A DNA stretch of 64,000 bases from positions 491,001 through 555,000 of the forward strand of contig CAJHZI010000695.1 of the NCBI GenBank assembly GCA_905160935.1. The letters are read 5' to 3'. The notes beneath the pieces are model-generated. The model worked only from the letters and a program-made list of their open reading frames with translations, searched no databases and had not been told where the DNA came from. The position numbers were made by a program, and so were the translations under genes. The stretch comes from Enchytraeus crypticus (Eukaryota; Annelida; Clitellata; Enchytraeida; Enchytraeidae). Numbering within the stretch: the stretch's first letter is position 1; each line of letters begins with the position of its first letter. Below, one piece after another: positions 1 through 11,327 of the stretch.

Positions 1-29
1 ATATATGTATATATATACATACATACAGT

Positions 30-85
<56 letters not shown>

Positions 86-140
86 AAATATACATGTATA
101 CATATATATTTATATTTTATTTATCTCTCCCCCTCTTAAT
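1..140. repeat. (TA)n/(ATAC)n microsatellite
   Basis: Runs of TA with ACAT interruptions, followed by a short (CT)n at about 145-167. It lies in gene 1 intron 2 if that gene extends left. Confidence 0.95.
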
Positions 141-190
141 CGCCTCTCTCTCTCTCTCTCTCTCTACATATCTATTTGCCTATTTCACTC

Positions 191-290
191 ATTGATTGAT
201 CTAATGGTATTACTGATTGATTGATCTAATGGTATTACTGATTGATTGATCTAATGGTATTACTGATTGATTGATCTCAATGGTATTACT
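191..290 (+). repeat. 25-bp tandem repeat, four copies
   Basis: Unit close to ATTGATTGATCTAATGGTAT plus TACTG. It ends about 40 bp before gene 1 exon 3. Confidence 0.9.
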
Positions 291-329
291 AATGATGCAG
301 TTCAAATTCTGTTGATGCGTTGCTTACAG

Positions 330-3300
330 CTGATGACGTATATGACACTTTGTCTGCTCACGATGATATCCTGCACTCTTCTGGCTGTGGTATCGGCTTT
401 TGGAGCTAGTAATATATATAAGGTAGGTCACAGGATGAAATTATTTAATTTTATTATTTAACATTATTTTGGCCCTTCCCGTGTTGTGTCCGAGTTGTTC
501 GTAGAATTGACCAACCGATGACTGCACTTGTCGTAGAAGTCGACTAGAGCACTAAGATCCAAACCAACGTCAGAAATTGCATTCGGTTGATGAGCGCCTA
601 GGCTACAGCTATTGCTATAAAAATTTACACGAATGGAAATGTCTCAAAAAAGGGATTGACTGGTGATATGATGTAGGACAGAGAGGATTTGAGACAGTCT
701 GCGTATCTCGACTCAGGTTAAACTCGGATCCAAGGATGACTATGATGATTCAAATTATTATGACACACCTTGTCTTAAGCAGAATCCCCCAAGAATATTT
801 ATATATCAAAGGGAATATCATAGATAATATAAAGATCCGCTTGATTGTGAACATGAAGAGGAAAACGGAAAGTATTAGAGATGAGTGGAGGCGTTATATA
901 CCATGGACCTACCAATAGACATTGCACTAAGAGAGAGAGAAAGAGAGAGAGCGAGCGTACATTGAGCACGCTATTCTAAACATGTACTGAAGCTAACCTG
1001 TCTCCTGTTTTCTGTTTTTCTTCTCTATCAGAAGTGTCATTAGCTACCTCTGTACTGGCACTCCTAGTCTTACTTTTAACTCCTCCCCTATCAACCGTAT
1101 CTGTGCCTAATGAATCCGCCTCCCCTTGTCTTATAACATAAAATCCACCTGTCAGTCTATCGACAAAGCTCCGCCCACGAAGATTGTGAGCAAATTGGGC
1201 GCTCATGGGCGGGGCCATACAAGCATAGTGGCCCTCGTGCCGGTCTGTAATTTAATATTTATTTTGGCTAATATAAAACTGAAACATAATACAATAGCCT
1301 TAAGTAGAGTATTTATTAAGTTATAACTAAGTGTACTGTAGATGTAAATATTAAGGGATTACAATTGTGTCTAATTGATTTGTCACGATTTCAGACAATA
1401 TCATTGGACGACAGACTGCAGTCTAATTGGGAACTGGTTTGTATTCCATCCAAGCGTATTAATTGATAATTATAATCGTTTATGAATTTTAGCGTAGTTT
1501 GGATAAGAAATTCGGATTTATTGCCTCAATTTGACCGGTTTGGTAAAAAGCTTATCAAGGGAAATTCAACCCCACATCCAATTAGATTGCTACCGTAGTC
1601 TTTGACAAAATCAAGCACCATTAAACCAAAGCAAAGTGGATGAATGCGTATTAGAATGCTGCATTAACGGTATCTATTTATTATCAGCAAGACCAAACCC
1701 TATGTTCAATACTTGTATATTAATATTCCACGGATGAGGAAGTGTTGTTTGCAAGTGGAGATCGAACTGATGAGGAATGTTTTCCACTTTAACTAAAAGC
1801 ATGTTTTAAATAGAAACATGTTTAAATAGATACATGTTTAAATAGATACATGTTTAAATAGATACATGTTTAAATAGATACATGTTTAAATAGATACATG
1901 TTTAAATAGATACATGTTTAAATAGATAAATGTTTAAATAGATACATGTTTAAATAGATACATGCTTAAATAGATACAAGTTTCAATAGATACATGTTTA
2001 GATACATGTGGTTGTGTAGAGAACAGTTCATTTCTCACTGTTGCTGATGATGACGCTGCTTGCTGTGCTGTGTTCAGCTGAAGTCTCTGTATCAGCGGCT
2101 CTCTCTCGTCAAGCTCTTCATCTTCAGGCGAGCAGCAGTAGACCGGTAAAAGCTTAAAAACCTAATGTTAACGTCAGTTTCCTCACTCGAGAGCGATGTC
2201 AGTGACGGGCGAGCCCAGGATTTGAACCGACACAAACTGATCCGCGGTCGAGTATCGTGTCGACTTTGCCACAGGCTCGAGTAAGACCACCAAGTGTTGG
2301 TGACCTGCTTGATGTCCTTAGGGCTCCTCAGGAAGCCACAAACCATTGCTGACTGTTGCAGCCTAAGGTCTTTTCTTTAGTTGTTTTGTAAATTGTAATT
2401 GTTTTAAATAATTGAATGACTAAAATAAAGGCAGCAACTGTTTAGTCTTCTAACTCCCTCGGTAGTAGAGGAATTACTAATTAGTTGGGTTCTCAACAAG
2501 TGCATGTTCTTTGCAATTTTCTTGTAATTTGAATTGTTTAAGAGTGATTCCCTCCCTTGTGATTTGATCTCAAATGCCTCTGACAATTGCACCACGTCCT
2601 GTTCGTCAGGTTTACCATCTCCTGAAGAATCACGAGGAATTTATTTAATCAAATAAATAAGCTAAGGTTAATGACTCTCTCTCTCTCTCTCAGTATCCTC
2701 ACTCGAAAGCGATGTCAGTGACGGGCGAGCCCAGGTTTTGAACTCTGCACATACTGATCCGCGGTCGAGTATCTCATCGACGTCGCCACTACCACCAGCT
2801 AAATATACGTATGCGCTGTGTTAAACACTGTATCATCAGTACTACTGATTTGAAACCTATTGGTTTGTTATAATTATTAAGACAGATAAGCTAGACCGGG
2901 ATTTAAGTGAAGTTGATGATGATGATGGTTAAGATAGATATTTAAAATATAAATTTAACATTGCATTTCTGCACAGGAGGCAAGTGTAGAGTAGAAAAGA
3001 AAGAAAGGTCAGTATTGAACTGAACGGCTTAACCAATGTATATGTTTAAAAGAGGTTTTATAGCAAAATGTCAATTTAAATAGCCTAACAAATTGAAATA
3101 AGACTATTGCGCCTATATCACTAGTACAATGGCTTCACTGCATTCAGAGTGGTTATAGTTTATCCTCGCAGCATTATCCGGTAAGTTGGTTAGTTGGATG
3201 AGCGCTAGATTGAGAGATAGATGGATATAGATACTAATTTCAACCTAACCTTCTATGACAGTACCCAATACGATACATAAAGAGATGTTTAACTTAGCTT

Positions 3301-3523
3301 TGCAACTGTTAACTTTAAACGTTCTGTTAACATTACGCTATTGTTATAACACTATTTTCTTTGTAATTTTGGTTTGCACGACTACTGGGATTATATTGTA
3401 ATTCTATTTCAGAAGCTTCACCAGGATGACAAAGTATCAACAGAGAATCACGTAATTCAGATAGAACAAGCTCCGCCCCTGCTAATCAAGTCTCTACCAG
3501 TGGAGATTTCAGCGCTCCGGTAG
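330..3523 (+). CDS. MS4A/CD20-like four-transmembrane protein, gene 1 (3' part: exons 3-6)
   Basis: Partial gene; exons 1-2 would lie left of the window. Exons: 330-422 (31 codons, TM3, ends AAG|GTAGGT), 1395-1436 (14 codons, loop), 2020-2145 (42 codons, TM4, donor GTAAAA), 3413-3523 (36 codons plus TAG). All introns are GT-AG and phase 0. Exon lengths equal those of genes 2 and 3 codon for codon up to the last exon. Exon 3 reads LMTYMTLCLLTMISC..., exon 5 RTVHFSLLLMMTLLAVLC..., and the tail starts KLHQDDKVSTENHVIQIE, nearly the same as gene 2, so genes 1 and 2 look like closer sisters than gene 3. The product should be a small membrane protein with a cytoplasmic C-tail; family role (receptor or channel accessory, as in MS4A) is inferred only. 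Intron 4 holds a 16-bp minisatellite ending just before exon 5. Exon 5 starts only about 10 bp after it, so its acceptor has a poor pyrimidine tract. Confidence 0.8.
475..735 (-). repeat. SINE-F copy
   Basis: Contains, in reverse, the signature blocks of this family: CCGTGTTGTGTCCGAGTTG, TTGACCAACCGATGACTGCAC and AACCAACGTCAGAAATTGCA. Other copies are at 37100-37240 (-), 40615-40890 (+), 48640-48705 (+ fragment), 49430-49545 (+ fragment) and 60165-60405 (+). In the forward sense copies begin with (ATC)n. Confidence 0.75.
740..960 (+). repeat. 3' end of a LINE-C type retroelement with (GA)n tail
   Basis: Decayed reading frame ends EWRRYIPWTYQ then stop, followed by GA repeats. The DNA motif CCATGGACCTRCCAATAG recurs across the window at LINE 3' ends. 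Confidence 0.7.
976..1245 (-). other. GC-richer segment with an 80-codon open frame on the minus strand, unidentified
   Basis: Inside gene 1 intron 3. The frame (1218 to 976, minus) starts MAPPMSAQFAHNLRGRS and is not low-complexity. It resembles no family I recognise. A fragment of a mobile element ORF is the likeliest reading because it lies next to other repeats. Confidence 0.3.
1800..2010 (+). repeat. 16-bp minisatellite in gene 1 intron 4
   Basis: About 12 units of ATAGATACATGTTTAA, stopping immediately before exon 5 at 2020. Confidence 0.95.
2148..2280 (-). repeat. SINE-B copy (tRNA-derived)
   Basis: In (+) sense this family reads TGGCGATGTTGGTAAGATAC (A-box-like), then GGGTTCAAATCCTGG (B-box-like), a body GTCACTGACATCGCTTTCGA and GAGGAAACTGACGTTAACAT. 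Copies: 2148-2280 (-), 2690-2795 (-), 13755-13880 (-), 15370-15520 (-), 16310-16420 (+), 16440-16575 (+), 28655-28790 (+), 53815-53945 (-), 57515-57640 (-), and perhaps a degenerate one at 61700-61760. Confidence 0.8.
2690..2795 (-). repeat. SINE-B copy, 3'-truncated
   Basis: Same family blocks (CTCGAAAGCGATGTCAGTGA, CTGATCCGCGGTCGAGTATC), preceded by (CT)n. It lies in gene 1 intron 5. Confidence 0.75.
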
Positions 3524-3779
3524 AAAAGCTTTATGGTAGAAAAGACCTATGGAAGAAAAGCCCTATTTTAGAATAATAGAATGATGTAATAATATCGGAA
3601 CATCTAATACTCGATTTATTGTTTATCAAAAGCTACATGTAATAATTGTGACAATACAGTTGAAAGAGCTGGAGGGGATACGTTATGTGTAGGATGGGTT
3701 GATAACAAAGTAGCCCAGTAGATGGATGAGTTTTTCCTGCCAGATTAAGCATTCAGCTCATTATGACTCTCTCTTTCTC

Positions 3780-4110
3780 TTGGTGCACTACATACTGGCA
3801 GGTCCATGGTGTATAACGAGCTCCCTCTCTCTATCTCTCTCTCTCTTTCTTAATGCACAGCCTACTGGCAGGTCCATAGTATATAACGCCTCCAATCTTC
3901 TCTGTCTTCCTCTTTCCTCTTCATTTCCACATATGAGTGGGTCTTTAAATCATCTAGCAATACTCATTCTTGTTGTTATATATCATTATTCTTGGAGGAT
4001 TCTGCTTATGACGCAGTGGCCCTCTGTGCCTTCCTCAGCTTCTACTAACATGTAAGCAGGGGCGTCATTTCCAGAGAAAACAATCCTGTTTACCCTTATT
4101 GTATAAGAAC
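3780..4110 (-). repeat. Dispersed repeat: LINE-type 3' end, two nested starts
   Basis: Shows CTACTGGCAGGTCCATGGT twice (near 3795 and 3859), then a body shared with 23755-23995 and 52470-52720 (GGCAGGGGCGTCATTCCCTG, CTTCCTCAGCTTCGACTAAC). In the reverse sense it ends in the PWT(C/Y)Q-stop motif and a (GA)n tail. Confidence 0.75.
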
Positions 4111-4406
4111 ATAACAAATAAGGTAAAGAATATGCCGATAGCAAAATCTACACATGGAATAAGAAACGATAGAAAAATTCTGCATTAATATAAACAAATA
4201 ATTTATAGAACAAATGGAATGAAATTCAGTTTGAAACAGTGACGTATCGAAGTGGGGGGATTGGGCTTATCAAAATGTCATGTACAAAATTATTAATCCC
4301 AAAATATAAGTGTAGACATTTTTCTAAGTTTGTTCTAATTCGTTCTTGTTCATGTTCTCTTATTACAAATACAATTTTTATGTATTCTTGTACGACAGCT
4401 GAATGT

Positions 4407-4646
4407 ATCAACGGCTAAATGGTTAGAGGCGCAAGGTAACTTCATGTAGTTTTAAATGACTGATCCTGAGATGATTTGAACTCTCGTGGGTTCGATTCCC
4501 AGCCGCGCTGATCTGAGAGTAAAATCTCGGATATTCACTGGACTTGCTACACGTAAAATGGACTAAATTGCCTACGGTTTAGACACGTGGTATTAAAAAG
4601 TGATAGATATCAAGTTATCAACATAGTTGATCATTTCATTATAATG
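4407..4646 (+). repeat. SINE-A copy at the outer edge of the left inverted arm
   Basis: tRNA-derived: A-box-like TAAATGGTTAGAGG, B box GGGTTCGATTCCC, body AGAGTAAAATCTCGGATATT and end GATCATTTCATTATAATG. The head half (to 4501) is outside the inverted repeat. Other copies: 8321-8538 (-), 24846-25070 (+), 25486-25700 (+), 27742-27972 (+), 29140-29725 (+, interrupted), 30059-30223 (-), 30700-30884 (-, chimeric), 33775-33998 (-), 50031-50231 (-), 50823-51014 (-), 60763-60985 (-). Confidence 0.85.
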
Positions 4647-7569
4647 CGGTATTACTGACTAAAATTCTTTCAACAAGGATATCTCAGGCGTATCCTAAAA
4701 ATTCATTATGGGAACACATCAACAATGAAACAGTACTTGAAAGGTTTGGAGAAAGAAAATTAGATGAAATAGTGGAAAGAAGTGTAAGGTTGTTGGGTCA
4801 CGTTTAGCTTAGCGTAGCTTAGCTTAGCTTGGATATCTTATAACGCGCATCTCTTTACACGTGTATCTTAGTGATTTTGGATATTGGATTTTTAAATTCT
4901 TAATTATTATGCAAAAAAATGCAATAATCAAAACAGAAAACATCAAAGGGAGTCAATAGCGACAAAGAGCTATATAATAACTCTGTGCGTCTACATCAGC
5001 GTGCATCAAAAATTCTGCAAACTAAAAATAAAGAACAACATGGGCTTATGCCATCCTTTTTGACATATTTGATAACAGCAGTATAAGTGATATTCTAGAA
5101 AAATTAGCTCAATTAAATTCTACATACATGTATACTGTATACTGTAAATTAAACACTACGGAAATAAGGAATTTGTGTCAATAAAAGCTTAAATTTAAAG
5201 TGTTATATATCATGTATTTTATTTATTAATTATAATCTGCTATAAGTGACTGCTAGTTGTTAGAGCCTTACTTTTTCCGCCTCTCTTTTCTATGTAGTGT
5301 TCATAAATAGCGACCAGCACGCAACATCCTTTTCTTTAATTTCTATTTTCTTTCGACTGATATCTGGATTATCATGAATTACTTATAATTGAGCTTATTT
5401 GTAAGAATAAGCTCTATAAATAAATTCTTGGTTCATCATTTCCTGATAACAAACAGATAAAAAAGTTTACATTTAAACTCCTAACATCAACAACATAACA
5501 TATAAATTGTTAAAATTTGACAGCATATTGTATAATTGATTTAAGGATCTGTTGTAAAGAGTTTTATCTTATGCATAGTCAGCATGAGCTCGATCATTAT
5601 AAACCATCACATCAACAGACAATGGTTCAACGGACAATGCCTCAATTGAGAGTGGCTCAACTGACAATGGCTCAACTGACAATGGCTCAATTGACAGTGG
5701 TTCAACTGACAATGGCTCAATTGAGAGTTGCTCAACTGACAACGGTTCAACTGACAATGGCTCAACTGACTACGGCTCAAATGACAATGGCTCAACTGAC
5801 AATGGCTCAACTGACAATGGTAGGAGCCTGACAATAAGAAAGCCTTGAAAACGACACAGAAACCGATATTCACGGCTATTATGTGCTATTCACGGCTGTC
5901 GATCAACATGAAGGACCTTGAGCTACAGCTGAGCGCTTTCTTTTATTAGAGACCGCACGGGTGTGACTGGTGAATTTTAGCATGCAAACTCTATGAGGAT
6001 TATTGGAAAGATTAAAATTATCTCACGGCCCATAACCCGAATGCATTGAACTGTTTGGTAAATTTACATCGGGTTTCTTGAGGTACAAAATTGATTATCT
6101 TAGCAAAAGTATGTCATATTTCAAAGACGCGTGCGAACAAATGCAGTACTATATCATTAATCATAACCGTGGCACAGAAATTGTATATAATAAACCCGAT
6201 TGCTTTTCATATTGTCAATCAACAGTGAGACAATTTTATTTTTTAATTGTTTTACAATTTATAGCATTCATAACCAATTTAGTTCATCCCGTCAGTAAGA
6301 CAGAAATCCAATTTCTGTCTATAACGACGTTGAGTTTTCAAATTCTTACAAATTTGTAATAAATGAAATATGTTTATATACAAATGGCTTAAATTGTGTT
6401 GCTAGCTGTTGAAATGGTGAAATGGTAGCGCGCCATCTTGTTAAGCAGTAGGTAATGTGTTACAGTTGTAATGAAAGCGACTTCGTCTTTAGCGACATTT
6501 AAGGTCTGAGTCTGATACGATATTTAAGTGTTACTTGTCTCTTAATAACTATTCATAAAGTTTTTCAATTCACTTGTAATATAAATCAACAGACGTAAGA
6601 CAACTACATAAAGTGTAGGACGTATCAATCAGCACCACTACGTCTTAAAGGCATGGTTTACTATTATCACATTAATACATATAGGAAAATTGGTTCAGGG
6701 GCTTAACTACAGGGGAGGAATGGGGGAGAATCGGTCCCCCTCCTGAAATGAAACAGCTGCCACCAAAGTCTCGTACGACAGTTACAGTTTATAGCTGCTC
6801 TAATCTTTAGTGGCCAGAGACAAACAGCAGACGAATCACAAAGTTCTACTGCATATCACATCACACAGTATCAACATATCTACTGAAGGCCATAGCAGCA
6901 CATTACAGTGCAAACACAGTAGGTCACATGATACTGGGAATTACACGGCGTTGTTATTGTAACATAATGGTAAGCAATCTAGCGCCTAATCGTGATATGA
7001 CGTTTCGCTCGGCTGCCCAAAGACACGGAATCTTGCTTTTTTGATAATAGATTAGCGCAATGCTCGCTACACGATCACGTTGTTTCATAAGCTCGCGCTG
7101 TTTCATAGGCTCGCGCCGTTTCATAGGCTCGCGCTGTTTCATAAGCTCGCGCTGTTTCATAGGTTACCGCTGTTTCATAGGATAGCGCTCTGCTCTCTGC
7201 TATCCACATTGTCTCTCATTTCATTGTTCGATGCACTAACTAGCAGCTGTTCTTTTCTTTAGCTCACTCACTGTTCACTCACATATCCAAACAAAGACAG
7301 TTCGGTGTGTCATTCGGAAAGCTTCAGTTTTAGGACGAGCATAAATACAGTATCTTATTATTTTTAACATTATACATGTACATGTGTGTCTTAATACAAA
7401 TCTCCTTTTGACTAATTTTCGTTATAATTATGCAGTCTTGCGAATATAATTTTATATCAATTAAAGTATCCATGAACAAAATAGCTCTTTCTAAACAACA
7501 ATATTTGACGCTAAATTGTTTTTATATTGTACGGGTAGCGTCATGAAGTTTTAAATGACAATACTATGA
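4502..7569 (+). repeat. Left arm of 3,068-bp inverted repeat
   Basis: Reverse complement of 30853-33920. Pairing positions always sum to 38,422, so no insertion or deletion separates the arms. I noticed only a few substitutions (near 6486, 7396 and 7554). The arm begins inside a SINE-A copy, at its tRNA-like B box, and ends eight bases past a 22-bp SINE-A head fragment. It carries a LINE-like scrap (about 4700-4800, frame reading LLGHV), a 15-bp minisatellite (5620-5825) and otherwise unique-looking non-coding DNA. The ORFs in it (for example 6078-6359) are AT-rich, lack a clear ATG start and are not convincing genes. Confidence 0.95.
5620..5825 (+). repeat. 15-bp minisatellite in left inverted arm
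   Basis: About 13 units close to CAATGGCTCAACTGA. Because the unit is a multiple of three it stays open in several frames (ORFs at 5517-5831 + and 5607-5873 -), which I treat as artefacts. The same array in the same length and variant order lies at 32597-32802 in the right arm. Confidence 0.9.
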
Positions 7570-8320
7570 CTTGACTAATAGCTGAACTATTAATCTGTCG
7601 CATTTATAATATGTTGACGTCAAATTGTCAGATTTAAATCTGTTAAATTTTCAAAAGAAATTAGAATTTGTGAGGCTTTTATAAAACCTAAAGACGTACT
7701 TGTTATGCTGTTAGAATTTTATAGGTTTCTGAAAAAACCTTAAACCTAAAACCCTACTTTTGCCAGCCTAATTAGTGCACAACTACAGGAAATTAAAACA
7801 GCTTACGTGTAAAAGTATTATTCTTATATGAATATTCGAAGGCTAGGCTTGAACTAAATTCTGGAGCTAATGAAATAAATTGCGCAGCATTGAAAAGCCA
7901 GGAGCCAGATGATAAATTAACCCTTACTTTACTATGGGTCTTAGAAGTCAAGAATTATAACTAAATATCACACAACCGTGTTAAGTAGGACTCAAATGAA
8001 ACAGCGAATTGCTGGCGTCTGGGTCTTTGAGTAGAGTGACTTAGCGTCTGGTTCATCGAAGTGTAGCAAGGTCGTTAAGAAGATAAAAGAGTATTGATCT
8101 GTGGACGAATTGAACAATCTTCACTTGTCATCCTCGAGTCATAATTCAGCGATTGAGAAAGCGTGAGCAAGCAAGTTGAGAATTTCACTTTAAAGCGAAT
8201 GAGGACCAGTTCAAGGTTAGTGACATAATGTTATACATGCCTATGTTTCTGCAATTACTATATCAACTTGCAAATTGTTTTACTATCTACATGTACATTA
8301 AAATAAGTAAAGTAAGGCAA

Positions 8321-8538
8321 ACACGCATTAAAATGAAATGATCAACTTATTTTTATATCTATCACTTTTAATACCACATGTTTAAACCGTTAGGCAATTT
8401 AGTCCATTTTCCGTATAATCAGTTCAGTGATTGTGCGAGATTTTACTCTTAGATCAGCACAGCTGGTATTCGAACCCACGAGGGTTCAATTCACCTCAGG
8501 ATTTGTCATTTAAAACTTCATGGCGTTACCCATACGCA
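8321..8538 (-). repeat. SINE-A copy
   Basis: Near full length in the reverse sense, from TTAAAATGAAATGATCAACT to the head at CATGGCGTTACCCATACGC. Confidence 0.85.
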
Positions 8539-8656
8539 AAAAAACATTGTGTTTGCTAAAAGTCATTCATTGAAATTTTGCTAAATTAAATTTTCTATCT
8601 AAAATGACTTCTTGACATACTTCGTCTCTTCAAATATTTTCTGTTTGGAGAATGTC

Positions 8657-8657
<1 letters not shown>

Positions 8658-8710
<53 letters not shown>

Positions 8711-8830
8711 CAAGTAGAGTGCTACAGTCATCAATGACAACATCGAACACTATTGAGACAAAATCAAGCCAGCGAGCAAAATGAAGGTCCAAGATCGGTG
8801 CAAATTCCAAAATCCAGAAAATTAGTCCAA
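8658..8830 (+). repeat. (AAT)n microsatellite followed by SINE-E copy
   Basis: About 17 AAT units, then AGAGTGCTACAGTCATCAAT, GACAACATCGAACACTATTG and GGTCCAAGATCGGTGCAAAT, the SINE-E blocks. Other SINE-E copies: 18698-18840 (+), 29745-29935 (+), 34235-34540 (+), 36295-36360 (-), 41235-41345 (-), 53540-53700 (-), 57265-57420 (+), 62500-62700 (+). Confidence 0.8.
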
Positions 8831-9504
8831 AGTAAAAGTCTAAAGACTCTTCTAGACTCCAGACTCTTCTTTCTTCTTGTATTTGCTCAGTTTCGAATGC
8901 TCTGAATGGATTAGGTGTATGGCTCTATATCTCTAGTCGTAGCATCATATCTTCACACAGCGCTAATTCCACTAGCGCTACAGAACCTATGACATCAAAA
9001 AAAATCTTAACAAAGCTTTGATTTCACTGGTTAGTCATTTCAGATGAATGTCGTAGGGCGTATAAGAGAATATAATAAAAACAGACATCAGTGCTGGATA
9101 AATACAGTAGACAGATTGTGCCTACTGCAATAATAGAAATTGATGGCTAGCTTTGCATGTAAAATGACGTTTGTATTAAGTTTTTAAATTTATTCTCACT
9201 GTAATTAGTGAAATACGTCCACGACTTTTAGAAATTGCAGTTGTGACCCTTATCTGCTGTTTCGTGGTGTCCACGAAGGCAACTCTCCAACATGTTTGCC
9301 TACTACTCTATGTAATACTCTACTTACTCTATGATTTCTTATCAAGCTTCACTACATTCGCTTGTCGTCAATACCATATGTGCCTTGATTAAACTTTTGT
9401 TTAGCATTTCAATTTAAAAATGTTTTCGCTGAAATTTACTTTTTTATAGCAATTCTAATTATATCCTTCTTAATTTTGTGCAGATTGAACATTACTTCGT
9501 CAAT

Positions 9505-9775
9505 AATATCAAGGTAACCCAGTTTTTCGCTGAAATCTTTTTATTTAAGCGACAACATAATTGAGGTTAGTAAACATCAATAGATCTTGCATTGAAATCC
9601 TCTTTGAAAACAGTTTCCGAGTCAACCAAGATTTAAGAGAAACATATCAATGTAACTCAGATTTTAACCGACATCTTTTTATTTAGGCGACAACATTATT
9701 CATGTTGGTAAACATAATAAATCTTGCATTGAAGTCCTCCTTGAAAACATTAGTTTCCGAGTATACCAAGATTTT
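9505..9775 (+). repeat. Diverged tandem duplication of about 138 bp
   Basis: Two units share TTTTTATTTAAGCGACAACA, CTTGCATTGAAATCCTC and TTTCCGAGT-ACCAAGATTT. The surrounding 8831-10380 shows no gene, only AT-rich DNA; the frame at 9700-9909 (-) is not convincing. Confidence 0.75.
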
Positions 9776-10387
9776 CGAAAATATTTGCTTGAGGTGGGTA
9801 GCGTGGGACCTTTGTTGAGAAAGGGGAGAACCCGAAAGAGGATTGTTGGAAAAGAAGTCCCTTCAACTAAAGCCACTTTCTTTCCATGTCGATGAAGTAA
9901 CATTTCCAATGGGATCTATTAAGTTCAACCCACTTCTGTCTTAGAGGCAACTTTTCGCACTGTCTTCTTCTCTTTCAATCTTTATAGTTCTTGATTGAAA
10001 TTATTCTCTTGCGTCATACACATACAGTTATGACAATCTACGTTCTCATTATTAGCAGAAATTAGTATTTTGGAAAAAGTTTATTTACAAAAGTAAAGTA
10101 TTTCTCAATTCCAAACGATATTTGCTAATGATAGATAAAAGAAAATGGTCCATCTTAACGTTGAATCCCGAGTATATATTAATTTTTATAAATAGGCTAC
10201 CTTTCTATTTGTGCCTTATCATGATATTCGTGGTTTATTTTTACCTGATAAACAAGTTATGTTCCCTAAATAGAAAACATATGGGTTCATTACGAATACA
10301 GACACAAAACATTCTGCAATGACTAGAATATATATTTGTGATCGAAAAACCATTAAACTGACTCTATTGAAAAACAAGATTTCTTTC

Positions 10388-10531
10388 TCTCACTCTTCCT
10401 TTCTCTCTCTCTCTTTCTTTCTTTCATTCATTCTTTCTTTCTTTCTTTCTTCTCTATTTCTCTATTTCTCTCTCTAGCTCTCTCTCTCTCGCTATCTCTC
10501 TCCTCTCTCTCTAAATATATGACAATATCAA

Positions 10532-10566
<35 letters not shown>

Positions 10567-10640
10567 TAGCGAGAGAGAGAGAGATAGAGAGAGAGATAGA
10601 GAGATAGAGAGAGAGATAGAGAGATAGAGAGAGAGAGAGA
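10388..10640. repeat. Inverted (CT)n/(GA)n tract forming a large potential hairpin
   Basis: A CT-rich stretch (10388-10512) is followed after about 20 bp by a GA-rich stretch (10532-10640). The interruptions mirror each other: CTCTCTCGCTATCTCTCTC on one side and GAGAGATAGCGAGAGAGAG on the other. Confidence 0.85.
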
Positions 10641-10699
10641 TAACTTGTTATTTACAGCAGTAAATGCATATGGTCAATATCATGTTGATTAACGTAATT

Positions 10700-10731
10700 G
10701 TGTTGGCACATATATATATAAATATATATAT

Positions 10732-10782
<51 letters not shown>

Positions 10783-10790
10783 GTGTGTAC
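10700..10790. repeat. (TA)n microsatellite
   Basis: Long TA tract ending CTGTGTGTACGTGTGTG. Confidence 0.95.
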
Positions 10791-10930
10791 GTGTGTGGGT
10801 GCGTGTGCAGTTTATTATTTTGATAATCTACTATAATTTCATTAAACTAAGATTCTGAATAGCTTAAATTCTTAGCTTTAACTTCATCCATTATCTAACA
10901 AGCGTTCGCTTATATCAGTTGAACTATTGA

Positions 10931-11327
10931 ACCTAATTTCTGCTATCCCTAATTTCTGCTATCCCTAATTTCTGCTATCCCTAATTTCTGCTATCCCTAA
11001 TTTCTGCTATCCCTAATTCCTGTTAACCCTAATTCTTGCTCTCCCTAATTCCTGCTAACCCTAATTCCTGATAACCCTAATTCCTGATAACCCTAATTCC
11101 TGCTAACCCTAATTCCTGATAACCCTAATTCCTGCTAACCCTAATTCCTGATAACCCTAATTCCTGATAACCCTAATTCCTGATAACCCTAATTCCTGCT
11201 AACTCTAATTCCTGATATCCCTAATTCCTGATAACCCTAATTCCTGATAACCCTAATTCCTGTAACCCTAATTCCTGATAACCCTAATTCCTGCTAACCC
11301 TAATTCCTGATAACCCTAATTCCTGTG
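10931..11327 (+). repeat. 16-bp minisatellite with telomere-like CCCTAA core
   Basis: About 25 units. The first few read ATCCCTAATTTCTGCT, most of the rest TAACCCTAATTCCTGA. Each unit holds CCCTAA, the complement of TTAGGG, but spaced by 10 bp of other sequence. Confidence 0.95.

Noticed and set aside
5517..5873. Open frames on both strands in the inverted arms (also 32549-32905)
   Set aside because: Produced by a 15-bp tandem repeat, which stays open in several frames at once; no gene-like flanks.
6078..6359. 93-codon frame in the left arm, repeated in the right arm
   Set aside because: It starts at TTG, is AT-rich and resembles nothing; its presence in both arms only reflects the duplication.
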